A stretch of 64,000 nucleotides of DNA. It comes from Myxococcales bacterium. GTDB lineage: Bacteria > Myxococcota_A > Polyangia > Polyangiales > Polyangiaceae. The notes under the pieces are model-generated. The model had not been told where the DNA came from. It searched no databases and saw nothing but the letters and a program-made list of their open reading frames with translations. This document shows, in pieces, positions 22,066-31,096 of the stretch. Position 1 is the first letter of the stretch, and every line of letters starts with the position of its first letter. The stretch is from contig SECP01000002.1 in the NCBI GenBank assembly GCA_004193285.1, forward strand, positions 186,001-250,000. Reading direction: 5' to 3'. A program made the translations under genes and the position numbers.

Positions 22066-24590
22066 GCGTCGGCGGCTTGCTCGCGGCGACCAGCGCGTGG
22101 TCCGTATCGCTGTCGCCGGCTGCGGACTTGCTGGTCTATGTCTCCGATCGTGACGGCTGGCCACGGCTGGTTACGTGCGACTTGAACGGGGAGAGCGAGC
22201 GCACGCTCGACACGGGTGCGGACCCGGTGCAAGAGGCGCGCTTCTCGCACGACGGCGCGTGGATCGCGTTCACGACCGCGCCGGGCGGCTCACCGCGCAC
22301 GCAATGCTGGGCGGTGCGACCGGACGGGACGGGCCTGCATGCGCTGAGTCACTCCCCCAGCTCCGCCACCTACCTCGGCCCGTGGACGCACCAACCCAGC
22401 GTGGTGGCGCTCGCTCACACGACGGACCCGCCTCACGGCGTCGCCGAGCTGGTGGACGTGCACGACGGCTCGCGCCGCACGATCGCAGAAGGCGGCCAGC
22501 CCATCGTGCTGGACGTGGACCAGTCGCTGCAGCGCGCGCTCGTACGGCGCGGCCCGCGCGGAGCCCGCACCTTGTGGCTCGTGGACCTGGCAGCGGGACG
22601 AGAGCGCGAGCTTCGCGTGGGGGAGGAGCCCGGCGATAGCGATCTCGGGCGGCTCTCGCCGGACGGGTCCGTCGCCTACCTGCGCAGCAACGCGGGGCGC
22701 GAGCTGTATGCGCTGTTCGCCTTGCCGCTCGCCGGCGGCGCGCCGCGCCTGCTCGCAGAGCGCGCGGACGCGGAGCTAGAGCAGCTGATCTTGAGCAGCG
22801 ACGGGCACCTAGCCGCGCTCCTTTGGAACCGCGCCGGGCAGAGTGAGTGTGAGCTCCTGGATCTACGCAGCGGCGCCTCGCGGCAGCTGCTGCTGCCGGA
22901 GCCCTACGCGCATGGCGGCAGCTTCTCCCAAGACGCGCGCTGGCTCGCGATGACGCTCGAGGGGCCGACGCACCCGCGCGCCGTCCACGTGGTGGACACG
23001 GCCTCGGGCACCTGGCGCCGAGTCACCGCGCAGCCGCTGCACTGGACGCAGCCCACGACCACGCCGCAGCTCGTGAAGCTGCGCGGCGAAGACGGCCTCG
23101 AGCTGACGGGTTGGCTCTACCGCGCGCCGCCAGAGGCGACCCCGGCGGCCGCGGTCATTCACCTGCACGGTGGGCCGGAGGCGCAGGAGCGCCCCGGCTA
23201 CAACCCTCTCTTTCAAGCCCTCGTGCAGCGCGGCATCAGCGTGCTCGCGCCCAACGTGCGCGGGTCGTCCGGCTTCGGAAAAACGTTCGTCGACGCGGAC
23301 AACCGCGAGCTGCGGTGGGGCGCCATCGCGGACGTCGCCGCATGTGCCCGCTACCTGTTCGACGAAGGTCTGGCGAGCCCCTCGACTTTGGGCTGCGCGG
23401 GCCGCTCGTACGGCGGCTACCTCACGCTCGCCTCGCTGGTGTTCAACCCGCAGCTCTTCGCCGCAGGTTTGGACGTCTGCGGCATGTCGGATCTAGCGAC
23501 TTTTTACCGGGACACGGAGCCGTGGATCGCGGAAGCGGCCTTCCCCAAGTACGGGCACCCGGTGCACGACGCGGAGACGCTCCGGCGCCTCTCGCCCATC
23601 CACTACTTCGAGAAGCTTCGCGCGCCGGTGTTGGTCGTGCACGGGGAGAACGACAGCAACGTGCCCCTCGGCGAAGCGCTGCAAGTCATGACCGTCGCGG
23701 AGGCGCGCGGCGCTCAAGCCGAGCTGCTCCTATTCCGCGACGAAGGGCACGAGCTGCAGCAACGTAAGAATCGCGAAGTGTTCGTCACGAGAAGCGTGGA
23801 TTTCCTGGAGGAGCGGCTACGAGGCAAGCGCTCCCCGCCGCTGCTCGCCCCGGACGACCCGCCGCCATTTCGAGTGCGCGAAGGGCAGGCCACTTCTCCG
23901 TTCCTGCTCACGTGTGACCACGCGGGCCGGGTCATCCCGCCGAGCCTCGGCACGCTGGGCCTCCCGGACGCAGAGCTCACCCGGCACATTGCCTGGGACA
24001 TCGGGGCGGCATCCTTGGCGGAGCGGCTGTCGGTCAAGCTGGGCGCGTTTCTAATCCTGCAGACTTATTCGCGGCTGGTCATCGACTGCAATCGACCGCT
24101 CGACGCGAAGAGCTCCGTCGCCGAGCTGAGCGAAGCGACGGTCATCCCCGGCAATCAAGGCATCACCGCCGAGGAAGTCGAGCGGCGCGCCTCCGCGATT
24201 TTTCGCCCGTACCACGCCCGACTCGAGCGCGAGCTCGTCCGGCGGCATCGCTCCGGCACGCCCACCATCTACGTGGCCGTGCACAGCTTTACCCCTCGCT
24301 ACCTGAACGTGGACCGGCCGATGCACGTCGGGGTCTTGTACGGCAAGGACAGCCGCTTCGCGAGCCAGGTGCTGGCGCGGCTGCAGGCGGACGGCCGCTG
24401 GGTCGTTGGCGACAACGAGCCGTATAGCGTCAGCGAGGCCACCGACTACGGCGTCATCCACCACGCCGAACGCCGTGGCATTCCGTACGTCGAGCTCGAG
24501 ATCCGCCAGGACCTGATCGCGGAGTCCGCCGGCCAAAACGAATGGGCGGAGCTCCTGGCACACATCCTGGTGGACTCCGCGCGGACCTGA
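22062..24590 (+). CDS. Fusion: S9 prolyl-oligopeptidase-like + N-formylglutamate amidohydrolase-like
   Basis: 842 residues; ATG 22062 overlaps the asnO stop (ATGA). Residues 1 to about 340 form a beta-propeller (repeats such as FSHDGAWIAFTT, LSPDGSVAYLRS). The alpha/beta-hydrolase follows with nucleophile in GRSYGGY (about 449), Asp in GENDSN (about 530) and His in DEGHELQ (about 562), as in acylaminoacyl or dipeptidyl peptidases. Residues about 605-842 are an N-formylglutamate amidohydrolase-type domain: CDHAGRVIPP, AWDIGA, SRLVIDCNRP, AVHSFTP. No signal peptide is evident, so it is probably cytoplasmic. It may degrade or recycle the peptide amide made by the two upstream enzymes, taking the place of the M42 peptidase in the classical NAGGN trio. 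Confidence 0.87.
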   Translation: MSVGGLLAATSAWSVSLSPAADLLVYVSDRDGWPRLVTCDLNGESERTLDTGADPVQEARFSHDGAWIAFTTAPGGSPRTQCWAVRPDGTGLHALSHSPSSATYLGPWTHQPSVVALAHTTDPPHGVAELVDVHDGSRRTIAEGGQPIVLDVDQSLQRALVRRGPRGARTLWLVDLAAGRERELRVGEEPGDSDLGRLSPDGSVAYLRSNAGRELYALFALPLAGGAPRLLAERADAELEQLILSSDGHLAALLWNRAGQSECELLDLRSGASRQLLLPEPYAHGGSFSQDARWLAMTLEGPTHPRAVHVVDTASGTWRRVTAQPLHWTQPTTTPQLVKLRGEDGLELTGWLYRAPPEATPAAAVIHLHGGPEAQERPGYNPLFQALVQRGISVLAPNVRGSSGFGKTFVDADNRELRWGAIADVAACARYLFDEGLASPSTLGCAGRSYGGYLTLASLVFNPQLFAAGLDVCGMSDLATFYRDTEPWIAEAAFPKYGHPVHDAETLRRLSPIHYFEKLRAPVLVVHGENDSNVPLGEALQVMTVAEARGAQAELLLFRDEGHELQQRKNREVFVTRSVDFLEERLRGKRSPPLLAPDDPPPFRVREGQATSPFLLTCDHAGRVIPPSLGTLGLPDAELTRHIAWDIGAASLAERLSVKLGAFLILQTYSRLVIDCNRPLDAKSSVAELSEATVIPGNQGITAEEVERRASAIFRPYHARLERELVRRHRSGTPTIYVAVHSFTPRYLNVDRPMHVGVLYGKDSRFASQVLARLQADGRWVVGDNEPYSVSEATDYGVIHHAERRGIPYVELEIRQDLIAESAGQNEWAELLAHILVDSART

Positions 24591-24629
24591 CGGTTACCCC
24601 GCGGCGGTTTTCCCCAGTGTGCCGATTTG

Positions 24630-25529
24630 CTACTCTGCTCGCTCGGCCAGGATGTCCAGAGCGGCGCGGTAGCGACGGTGGCACCTAGCGTCCGCGGCCA
24701 GGCGCATCAGCGCGCCTTCGGCAATCGCGCGCGCCGAGCGGGCGTCTTGAGCCACGAGCGGCAAAATGACGTGCTCGTTCCACGCATGGGAGCGCAAGGG
24801 TGCCAGGCGCTGCCGCACACCAAAAAAACCGCGCGCTTCGGCCGATACGCCGAGCCGGGTGAGCCCGGCGTCCACGCTGGCGGCCGGCCCCGCTGCGGTG
24901 AGCTCGAGTAAACCGAGGGCCCCGATGGATTGGAAAGCGTAGCGACGGTTCGAGGCGAGCGCGAACATGAGGTTGGAGCGCGCCAGGCACTCCCAAGTGG
25001 GAGGGTGCGTCGCGTCCACGAGCAGGTCACGCTCGAGGCACTCCAGCAAGCGAGCGCGCGTGGCCGAAGCGTTGCCTTGGCCCATTTCGTCCCAGTAATC
25101 GCGGGCAATCTCCAGCTTGGCGCGCCAGCCCTGCTTGAGCTGGGTGAGCGCCAGCAGGTCCGGAAAATCGTGCTCGGCGGCGAGCTCTTGAGCCAAAAAC
25201 CAGCTCATTTCCCGGCGGGAAGCCGTGCGAGAGAGCCAAGTGAACAAGCCCTCGGATTGGGTCTGCGCCTGTTCGCGGAGCTGCTCGAACCAGGTCACGA
25301 ACTCGCGCGGTTGTGTCGGCGCCGTTTCGGCGATGGCGCGCGCGCGAGAGCGCTCGGCTTCCACCACGTGCCCTTCCACGGTGCGCAGCTCCAGCTCTTG
25401 GCGGAGATGCTGCTGCCAATCCTCGACGTCCAGCCGCGGCTGCAATCTTAAGCGATTGAACTCTGCGAGCCGGCGATGTAGCGGCTCCAAGCTGCGGTCG
25501 AAGGGGCGCACTACCGGTTGAGAAGCCAC
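24630..25529 (-). CDS. Heme-oxygenase-like (iron-containing redox enzyme family) protein, ligands doubtful
   Basis: 299 residues, all helical. The middle (FLAQELAAEHDF, EIARDYWDEMGQGN) and the end (FFGVRQRLAPLRSH, AWNEHVILPLV) follow the pattern of heme-oxygenase-like di-iron proteins annotated as iron-containing redox enzymes. The histidines and aspartate expected in the last motif (typically YF..H...D..H) appear replaced by Arg and Ala, and the His after the DEMG motif is also absent, so metal binding may be lost. It converges with the S9/FGase gene across 39 bases. Function unknown. Confidence 0.65.
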   Translation of the reverse strand: MASQPVVRPFDRSLEPLHRRLAEFNRLRLQPRLDVEDWQQHLRQELELRTVEGHVVEAERSRARAIAETAPTQPREFVTWFEQLREQAQTQSEGLFTWLSRTASRREMSWFLAQELAAEHDFPDLLALTQLKQGWRAKLEIARDYWDEMGQGNASATRARLLECLERDLLVDATHPPTWECLARSNLMFALASNRRYAFQSIGALGLLELTAAGPAASVDAGLTRLGVSAEARGFFGVRQRLAPLRSHAWNEHVILPLVAQDARSARAIAEGALMRLAADARCHRRYRAALDILAERAE

Positions 25530-25612
25530 ATGTCTTTCTGGAGCAAGTTCGAGGCCAAGCGCTGGACCGCCCAGCCCCTGGGGTTGGCACGAGGCTTGCG
25601 AATCGCGCGGGA

Positions 25613-25987
25613 ATGGCCGTGAAGCGCATCCTCGTCGTGGACGACCACCAGGACAGCTTGGACTTGGTTCGGGAGGCCCTCTCGGAGAGCTTCGACGTCG
25701 TGTTGGCTCACGGCGGAGCGGAGGGGCTGCGCTCGCTCGAGCGGGAGCGCTTCGACGCGCTGATGCTCGACCTGACCATGCCTGACGTGGACGGCTTCGA
25801 CGTGATGCAGTTCGTCAGCGCGAACCTGCCTGACTTGCCGGTCATGCTCACCTCCGCCTTGCCGAACGTGGAGCGCATTGCCAAGCAGCTCGGGGCGCGA
25901 GATTGGGTCACGAAGCCTTACCGAATCCAGCTCCTGCCTCAGAAGCTACGGCTGCTCACGGCGGACGGCCGTGACGCCAAACCCTAG
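25613..25987 (+). CDS. Single-domain response regulator
   Basis: 124 residues, only a receiver domain: VVDDHQDS, phospho-acceptor in LMLDLTMPDVDGFDVM, switch region LTSALP and conserved Lys in VTKPY. There is no output domain, so it probably relays phosphate or binds a partner, in the manner of CheY. No cognate kinase is adjacent. The stop overlaps the stop of the convergent outer-membrane protein gene by 4 bases. It begins 83 bases from the divergent heme-oxygenase-like gene. Confidence 0.9.
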   Translation: MAVKRILVVDDHQDSLDLVREALSESFDVVLAHGGAEGLRSLERERFDALMLDLTMPDVDGFDVMQFVSANLPDLPVMLTSALPNVERIAKQLGARDWVTKPYRIQLLPQKLRLLTADGRDAKP

Positions 25988-27231
25988 TACCAGAAGCCCA
26001 GGCTGAAGGACGTGTTCAGATAAGACCGCGCGACGTCTGCGGCCAGCGAAATCTGCCAGTAATCGAACGGCTCCAGCAAGCCGAACAAGCCGAAGCGGAA
26101 GAGCTTGATGTCGAGCCCGCCGGTGCCATGAAACCGCGAGCGCGCATCCGGCGAGCGCGCAGGCTCGTAGTAGCCGCCGGCGCGCAAGCGCAAGTAGTGG
26201 GGAATGACCTCGCTCTCGGCGCCGATACGCGGCGACACGATGGGGCGGCTCTTGGCCGCTTGCTGGCTCAAACCGACGCGGCCGCCGCCCTCGATGAGCG
26301 ACAGCTCCGAGCTGACGAGCAAGTACCAGCGCTGCCGCTTTTGATACTCGACATACAGCTCCCGCTCCGCATCTCGATGGTCTTCGGGTCGGGGCTCACG
26401 GCCTCGCACGTTGCGGCGCACGCGGTCCCCCGTCGTCACGAACGAGGGATTCAGGAGCCGCGCCCCGAACTGGTAAGCGAAGCCGAAGGCGGCCTCCCAG
26501 GGCACGTACGCGTCGGCGGAGCCGCCCTGACCGTCCGAGGGCAAGGTGGCGTTGACGGCGGACTTGAAGGCGGCGCCGAGCCGGTACTGCAGACCGGTGG
26601 GTTTGAGGATCGCGCCGGTCTCGAAGCCGACCCCCGCCGCGAGCGGCCCGTTCCGACTCAAGCTGAAGCCGACGAATCGAGGACCCGCGCCGAGCTGCAG
26701 CTGGCCGTCCAGAAAGCCGTACGCCAGCGCCGCATGGACAGTGCCGAAGTTAGCCGCAAGGTCGATGCCCACGCCTTGAGCTTCGTCGGTGCGGCTGGCT
26801 TCGTTGCGGCGCGCCTCCGCCGCGATACCGAAGCCTAGGTGCCGGTAGTAGATGATCGCAGCGAGCGAGCCGACGAGCGCGCTGCTCTTGCCGGCGGGGT
26901 CACGCGGCGGTTGATTGTAGATGTCGTTCTTCGGCAGCCACGCCCCGACCGAGACGTCGGCCCCGACGCCGTAGTCCACCGCTCGCCAAGAATAGGGCAG
27001 CCGCACCGCTACTGCGGCGGGGTTCGCCGGAACGCCCTCGGTGTCGTCGGCGATCGCGACGAACGCGCCGCCGAACCCGACGTAACGAGTGCTGCCGGTG
27101 ATGGTGCCGCGCACCGAGTCGATGGATGGGCCCGCTTGCGCCCAAGCGGTGGGGGCGCTCGCGAGAACGAGCAGCGAGAGCAGAAACTTCAATACGAGCC
27201 GCAGTACGACGATCCGGGCGCACATTCTCAC
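25984..27231 (-). CDS. Outer-membrane beta-barrel protein (FadL/OmpP1-like)
   Basis: 415 residues. Signal peptide about 1-31 (LLSLLVLASAPTAWAQA). After it comes the pattern GSTRYVGFGGAFVAIADD...NPAAVAV, typical of FadL/OmpP1 and related barrels, where the N-terminal hatch mentions NPA. The rest has alternating beta strands (SALVGSLAAIIYYRHLGFG, LQYRLGAAFKSAV) and ends with aromatic Tyr (FSLGFWY), as expected for BAM-assembled barrels. Probable transport of a hydrophobic compound; substrate unknown. It stands alone, convergent with the response regulator. Confidence 0.78.
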   Translation of the reverse strand: MRMCARIVVLRLVLKFLLSLLVLASAPTAWAQAGPSIDSVRGTITGSTRYVGFGGAFVAIADDTEGVPANPAAVAVRLPYSWRAVDYGVGADVSVGAWLPKNDIYNQPPRDPAGKSSALVGSLAAIIYYRHLGFGIAAEARRNEASRTDEAQGVGIDLAANFGTVHAALAYGFLDGQLQLGAGPRFVGFSLSRNGPLAAGVGFETGAILKPTGLQYRLGAAFKSAVNATLPSDGQGGSADAYVPWEAAFGFAYQFGARLLNPSFVTTGDRVRRNVRGREPRPEDHRDAERELYVEYQKRQRWYLLVSSELSLIEGGGRVGLSQQAAKSRPIVSPRIGAESEVIPHYLRLRAGGYYEPARSPDARSRFHGTGGLDIKLFRFGLFGLLEPFDYWQISLAADVARSYLNTSFSLGFWY

Positions 27232-27285
27232 GGTTCCGCGGCGAGGCGCAACCTCGAGCGGGCCGCGCGCTAGCCGCGGGCCGTC

Positions 27286-28014
27286 TCAGTTGGTCGCGCG
27301 GGCGCTCACGAGCTTTGGCGCAGCCTCGCAGCCAATGAGCCCGCGATCCGTGCAGTGCTGGGTCACGCACTCGACCATGCTCGCCCGGCCTGCTTCGGTC
27401 AGACCCGCCAAGGTCTGCCGGCAGTCCGCCTGGCTTGGGCTCAGCGGGCGCTCACCGCAAGCCTTGAGGATGCCGTTGCACGCCGCCGCGACGGGCGACG
27501 TTTCTGGCGAGGCGTCCGGGGTGATGGTCACGCTCGCCGGCTGCGTGCCCTGCGCGGCTCGGTATTCGCCCTTCTTGGGCCGCGACGGCTCTTGGCAGGC
27601 GGACATGAGCGCCTGATGCCCGCACTGGCCGATGCGCGAAGGGTCACAGCGCTCGTTTCCCTTCAAGGCCCGGAGGCAAGCGACTGCCTGGGCCGCCACC
27701 CGCGGCTTCATCGCGGTTTTGTACTCCGTGCAGCGCTTCTGAATCAGATCCGGGCACACCCCTTCGTCGGAAGGCCCGACCGACGGGCACTCTTCCGGCA
27801 CGCCTTGGGAGTCGTCGCACGACGCCGCTCCTACCGGCGCGGGCTCGACGATGTCGACCGCGATGGGGCCCGTCGCCGCGGGAGCTGGCGCGGGCGCAGC
27901 AACTGCGGGAGCGGGCGGCGCTGGAGCGCGCCCGAAAGGCTCGCGATCGCAGGCCACGCTGCCTGCAGCGAGCGCCGAGGCCATGAGCAAGAACTTGGAG
28001 CGATCGACGAGCAT
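27286..28014 (-). CDS. Cys-rich lipoprotein, function unknown
   Basis: 242 residues from ATG 28014. N-terminal signal MLVDRSKFLLMASALAAG followed by the lipobox-like SVAC. A Pro/Ala spacer (about 30-55) leads to a Cys-rich domain with about a dozen cysteines in pairs (for example SCDDSQGVPEECP, CPDLIQKRC, CLRALKGNERC, CVTQHC), probably disulfide-linked in the periplasm or outside. I do not recognise the family. An open frame extends 28 codons upstream to overlap the Mur ligase gene, but the signal peptide favours 28014. Confidence 0.65.
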   Translation of the reverse strand: MLVDRSKFLLMASALAAGSVACDREPFGRAPAPPAPAVAAPAPAPAATGPIAVDIVEPAPVGAASCDDSQGVPEECPSVGPSDEGVCPDLIQKRCTEYKTAMKPRVAAQAVACLRALKGNERCDPSRIGQCGHQALMSACQEPSRPKKGEYRAAQGTQPASVTITPDASPETSPVAAACNGILKACGERPLSPSQADCRQTLAGLTEAGRASMVECVTQHCTDRGLIGCEAAPKLVSARATN

Positions 28015-28094
28015 GGATGAGTTCCTCCGAGCGCCCACCGGTGCAAGCGTCATGCTCGAGTCATTTTGCCTATTTGCCCGGACTTCCACTGCTC

Positions 28095-29315
28095 TCACCG
28101 AGGGTATTTGGCGCTCTGCAGCACGACTGCCACATCCGACAGCGGCAATTCGACACCCGCAACCTCCTGCGTGCTCTCGTGGCCCTTGCCCGCAATGAGC
28201 ACCAAGTCGCGCTCGCTCGCCGATTGCACGGCGTCACGGATGGCGCGCTCTCGATCGAGCTCGCGCCGCACCTCCGCATGAGGCATCAAGCCGGCCGCAA
28301 TCTCGTCCGCGATGCGTTCAGGCGGCTCGCCGCGCGGGTTGTCGGAGGTGAGCACGACCCGGTCGGCCGCACGCGCCGCCGCGCCTAGCAAGGGCCTCTT
28401 CGCGCGGTCACGGTCGCCACCAGCCCCAAAGACGAGCGTGAGCTCGCCGCGGCAAACGCGGCGCGCGGTGGCGAGCGTTCGCTCGAGAGCGTCGGGAGTG
28501 TGCGCGTAGTCCACGACGACGTCCGGCCCGCGGTGCACCACCTGAAAGCGACCCGGCGGCGCTGGCACGTCCGCGAGCAAGGCCAACGCACGCGGCGCGG
28601 GGACGCCCGCGAGCAGCGCGACGCTCAGGGCCGCCAGCGCGTTCTCCAGATAGATTTCACCGACTGCCCGCAGCCGCAGCTCGGCAGGCATACCGGGGAA
28701 GCGCGCCGAGCCCTTCAGCTCGGCGCTCGTACCCTCGAGGGTGACGTTCGCGGCGTGCGCGCTCAGGTGGAGCGCGTCCCACGTCGTGCCTCGGCTCTCG
28801 ACGCCGTAGCGCACCTCCTCGACTCCGCTCGGCAGCACGTCCCGAAGGAGAGCCGCGTTTGCGTCGCAACCGTTCAACACCGCAGCCCCGTCCGGCGGGA
28901 GCGACATGAACAGCTGGGCCTTGGAGGCGAGGTAGTGCTCGGGCGAGCCGTGAGCGTCCGAGTGATCCAAGCTGAGGTTGGTGAACGCGCCGAAGCGACA
29001 GGGCCACGCGCGCGCGAAACCCAGGCTCAACGCTTCGCTCGTCATCTCCAGCGCGGCGTAACGCCCACCGGCTTGGTGGGCGCGACGCAGCGTCTCCAAG
29101 AAGCCCGGGTAGTGCTTGGGCACGTCCAGGCGAGCGTCGTCCAAGAAGCAACCTAGGGTCGTGACGCGCGCCACCGGCTTGGCGAGCAACCCGAGGAGGG
29201 CGGCCACGAAGGTCGTGGTAGTCGTCTTTCCGTTCGTACCGGTGACGCCGACGCTGACGAGCGAGCTCGCCCAGGCCGGAGCCGCCGGAAACGCGCTACT
29301 CATGCAGCCGGTCAT
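28095..29315 (-). CDS. MurE-like Mur ligase lacking the N-terminal domain
   Basis: 406 residues from ATG 29315; TTG 29363 and ATG 29303 are other possible starts. The central ATPase domain is intact: P-loop GVTGTNGKTTTT, EMTSEAL, TNLSLDHSDAHGS. The C-terminal domain has DYAHTPDALE, FGAGGDRDRAKRP and DNPRGEPP, the last matching the meso-diaminopimelate pocket of MurE (DNPR). MurE proteins are about 490 residues. The roughly 80-90-residue N-terminal domain that binds UDP-MurNAc is missing, so this may ligate another acceptor. It is isolated, with no division or wall cluster around it. Call as Mur ligase firm; as true MurE doubtful. Confidence 0.82.
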   Translation of the reverse strand: MTGCMSSAFPAAPAWASSLVSVGVTGTNGKTTTTTFVAALLGLLAKPVARVTTLGCFLDDARLDVPKHYPGFLETLRRAHQAGGRYAALEMTSEALSLGFARAWPCRFGAFTNLSLDHSDAHGSPEHYLASKAQLFMSLPPDGAAVLNGCDANAALLRDVLPSGVEEVRYGVESRGTTWDALHLSAHAANVTLEGTSAELKGSARFPGMPAELRLRAVGEIYLENALAALSVALLAGVPAPRALALLADVPAPPGRFQVVHRGPDVVVDYAHTPDALERTLATARRVCRGELTLVFGAGGDRDRAKRPLLGAAARAADRVVLTSDNPRGEPPERIADEIAAGLMPHAEVRRELDRERAIRDAVQSASERDLVLIAGKGHESTQEVAGVELPLSDVAVVLQSAKYPR

Positions 29316-29439
29316 GGCAGCCGAAGCAGCCGTTTGCCAGTTTGTGCCAACCGCCTGCTGCAAGTGCCTGCAGAAGACGCCGGTTTGATGCAGCTTCTTT
29401 GGGTCTGGCGCTGGCGCGCGTCTTGCTCCTCTTCTGCGC

Positions 29440-31080
29440 GTGAGGAAGGAGTGGTGGCGCGGCTTGCGGGAGATCTACCTGACGGTGGATCCGCGGAGCT
29501 TGGGCGCCTTTCGGATTGCGCTCGCCCTGGTGTTGCTGCTGGACCTGGCCCGCCGCTGGGCAGAGCTGCCTTTTTGGTACGTCAACAGCGGGCTCTTGCC
29601 GAATCACACGCTGCTCTGGCGTCCCCCCGCCAAGCACCTCTTCTCGCTCTTCTTCGGGGTGTCGACCGCCCCCGAAGCGCGGGTTTTCTTCGCGCTGTGT
29701 GCGGTCGTCTACCTCTTCTTCCTGGTTGGCTACCGCACCGCTTGGGTGCAGGTGCTGGTCCTGGTCGCCCGCGTGAGCCTGAACACGCGCCTCGCGGTGC
29801 TCGAGAACGGGGGGGACATGGTGATGAACTTGCTTTGCTTGCTCACCTTGCCACTGCCGCTCGGAACGCGCTTTTCGCTCGACGCGGTGGCCCTCGCTCG
29901 TCAGGAGCAACGAGCGGCGGGCGTAGAGGGGCCGCTGCCGCACTTCGTGCCGGAGCGCAGCCGGCGGCCCATCGTGTCGCTCGCGGTGCTGGGCCTGCTG
30001 CTGCAGTTCGGGTTCATCTACTTCTTCAACGCCGCCAGCAAGAACGGCTCGGCGTGGAAAGACGGCACGGCAGTGCATTTCGCGCTGCACCAAGACAAGC
30101 TCGTGACCTGGGCGGGGGTTTGGATGCGCGAGCACCTGCCCCCCCTTGCGCTCCGAGGCCTCACCCATGGCGTGCTCGTCACGGAGTGGGTCGGCTTCGC
30201 GCTCATCCTTACCCCGTTCAACTGGAAGCAGGCGCGCCTGCTCGCCGTCTGCGTGCTGCCGCTGCTCCACCTGGGCTTCGCGCTGGGACTGAACCTCGGC
30301 GGCTTCAGCCCCGCGATGATGGCCTTTTACCCGCTCCTCATCACCGCTAGCGGTTGGGACGCGCTGGAGGCTCGCTTCGGCGCGCGCGCCGCGCGGGGGT
30401 GGGCCCGGGTCGAAGCGCGCGGTAGCCGCTGGCTGGACGCGCTGCGCTCTCCCGGCGAATGGCCCTGGCCGGAGCTGCGGCTCACGCTTTGGAACAGCGC
30501 AACCGCGCTCGTACTGGTCGCGATCGCGAGCGAGGTGCTCAACGACAACTCGCCCGTGCCGAAGCCGCTGCGCCTGCCGCAGCCCACTTGGGCCAAAGCG
30601 GTGATCGAGTACCCGCGCGTGCTGCAAGGCTGGCGTATGTTCGCGAGCGAGCCGTCGCGAACGGACTCCATGATTTACGTGGACGCGACGACCGCCGCCG
30701 GTGACCACGTGGACCCTTACAACGACGTCGCGAGCGATCAGAAAAGCCCCATGGGCAACGTCGTGCCGCGCCACATGGGCCAAAGCCAGTTCTTCGTGAT
30801 GTTTTCGGATCGCATCGCGAGCGACTACTTTGCTTCCTACCGCCAGGCCTTCGCCGAATGGCTGCTCGCCTACCCGGAGCGCACCGGCCGACCGCGCGAT
30901 TGCCTGCTGAGCTACCACGTCTACGTGGTTACCGATCGCAGCCCGGAGCCAGGGAGCAACGCTGCGCCTTCGCCGGTCGAAAAGCAGCGCTTCATGACCT
31001 ACAACGCACCGAGCGATAGCCCCTGTCGAGAGCTGAAGAAGGCTCCCTCTTCCACGAGCGCAGTCACCTCCGCGCTCTGA
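29440..31080 (+). CDS. HTTM-domain membrane protein (gamma-carboxylase-like)
   Basis: 546 residues from GTG 29440. The first ~370 residues hold several membrane helices (FRIALALVLLLDLARRW, VFFALCAVVYLFFLVGY, SLAVLGLLLQFGFIYFFN, LLAVCVLPLLHLGFALGLNLG), in the layout of HTTM proteins related to vitamin K-dependent gamma-carboxylase. The motif NAASKNGSAWKDGTA and the following helices fit. The soluble C-terminus includes VLQGWRMFASEPSRTDSMIYVDA, a module often found in bacterial HTTM proteins. Enzymatic role in bacteria is generally unproven. It diverges from the Mur ligase gene. Confidence 0.82.
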   Translation: MRKEWWRGLREIYLTVDPRSLGAFRIALALVLLLDLARRWAELPFWYVNSGLLPNHTLLWRPPAKHLFSLFFGVSTAPEARVFFALCAVVYLFFLVGYRTAWVQVLVLVARVSLNTRLAVLENGGDMVMNLLCLLTLPLPLGTRFSLDAVALARQEQRAAGVEGPLPHFVPERSRRPIVSLAVLGLLLQFGFIYFFNAASKNGSAWKDGTAVHFALHQDKLVTWAGVWMREHLPPLALRGLTHGVLVTEWVGFALILTPFNWKQARLLAVCVLPLLHLGFALGLNLGGFSPAMMAFYPLLITASGWDALEARFGARAARGWARVEARGSRWLDALRSPGEWPWPELRLTLWNSATALVLVAIASEVLNDNSPVPKPLRLPQPTWAKAVIEYPRVLQGWRMFASEPSRTDSMIYVDATTAAGDHVDPYNDVASDQKSPMGNVVPRHMGQSQFFVMFSDRIASDYFASYRQAFAEWLLAYPERTGRPRDCLLSYHVYVVTDRSPEPGSNAAPSPVEKQRFMTYNAPSDSPCRELKKAPSSTSAVTSAL

Positions 31081-31096
31081 GCAAGGCTGAGGAGCA

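Noticed and set aside
29296..30918. Minus-strand open frame of 540 codons opposite the HTTM gene
   Set aside because: Its translation is rich in His/Arg/Gln with no domain, while the plus strand shows membrane helices and HTTM pattern.
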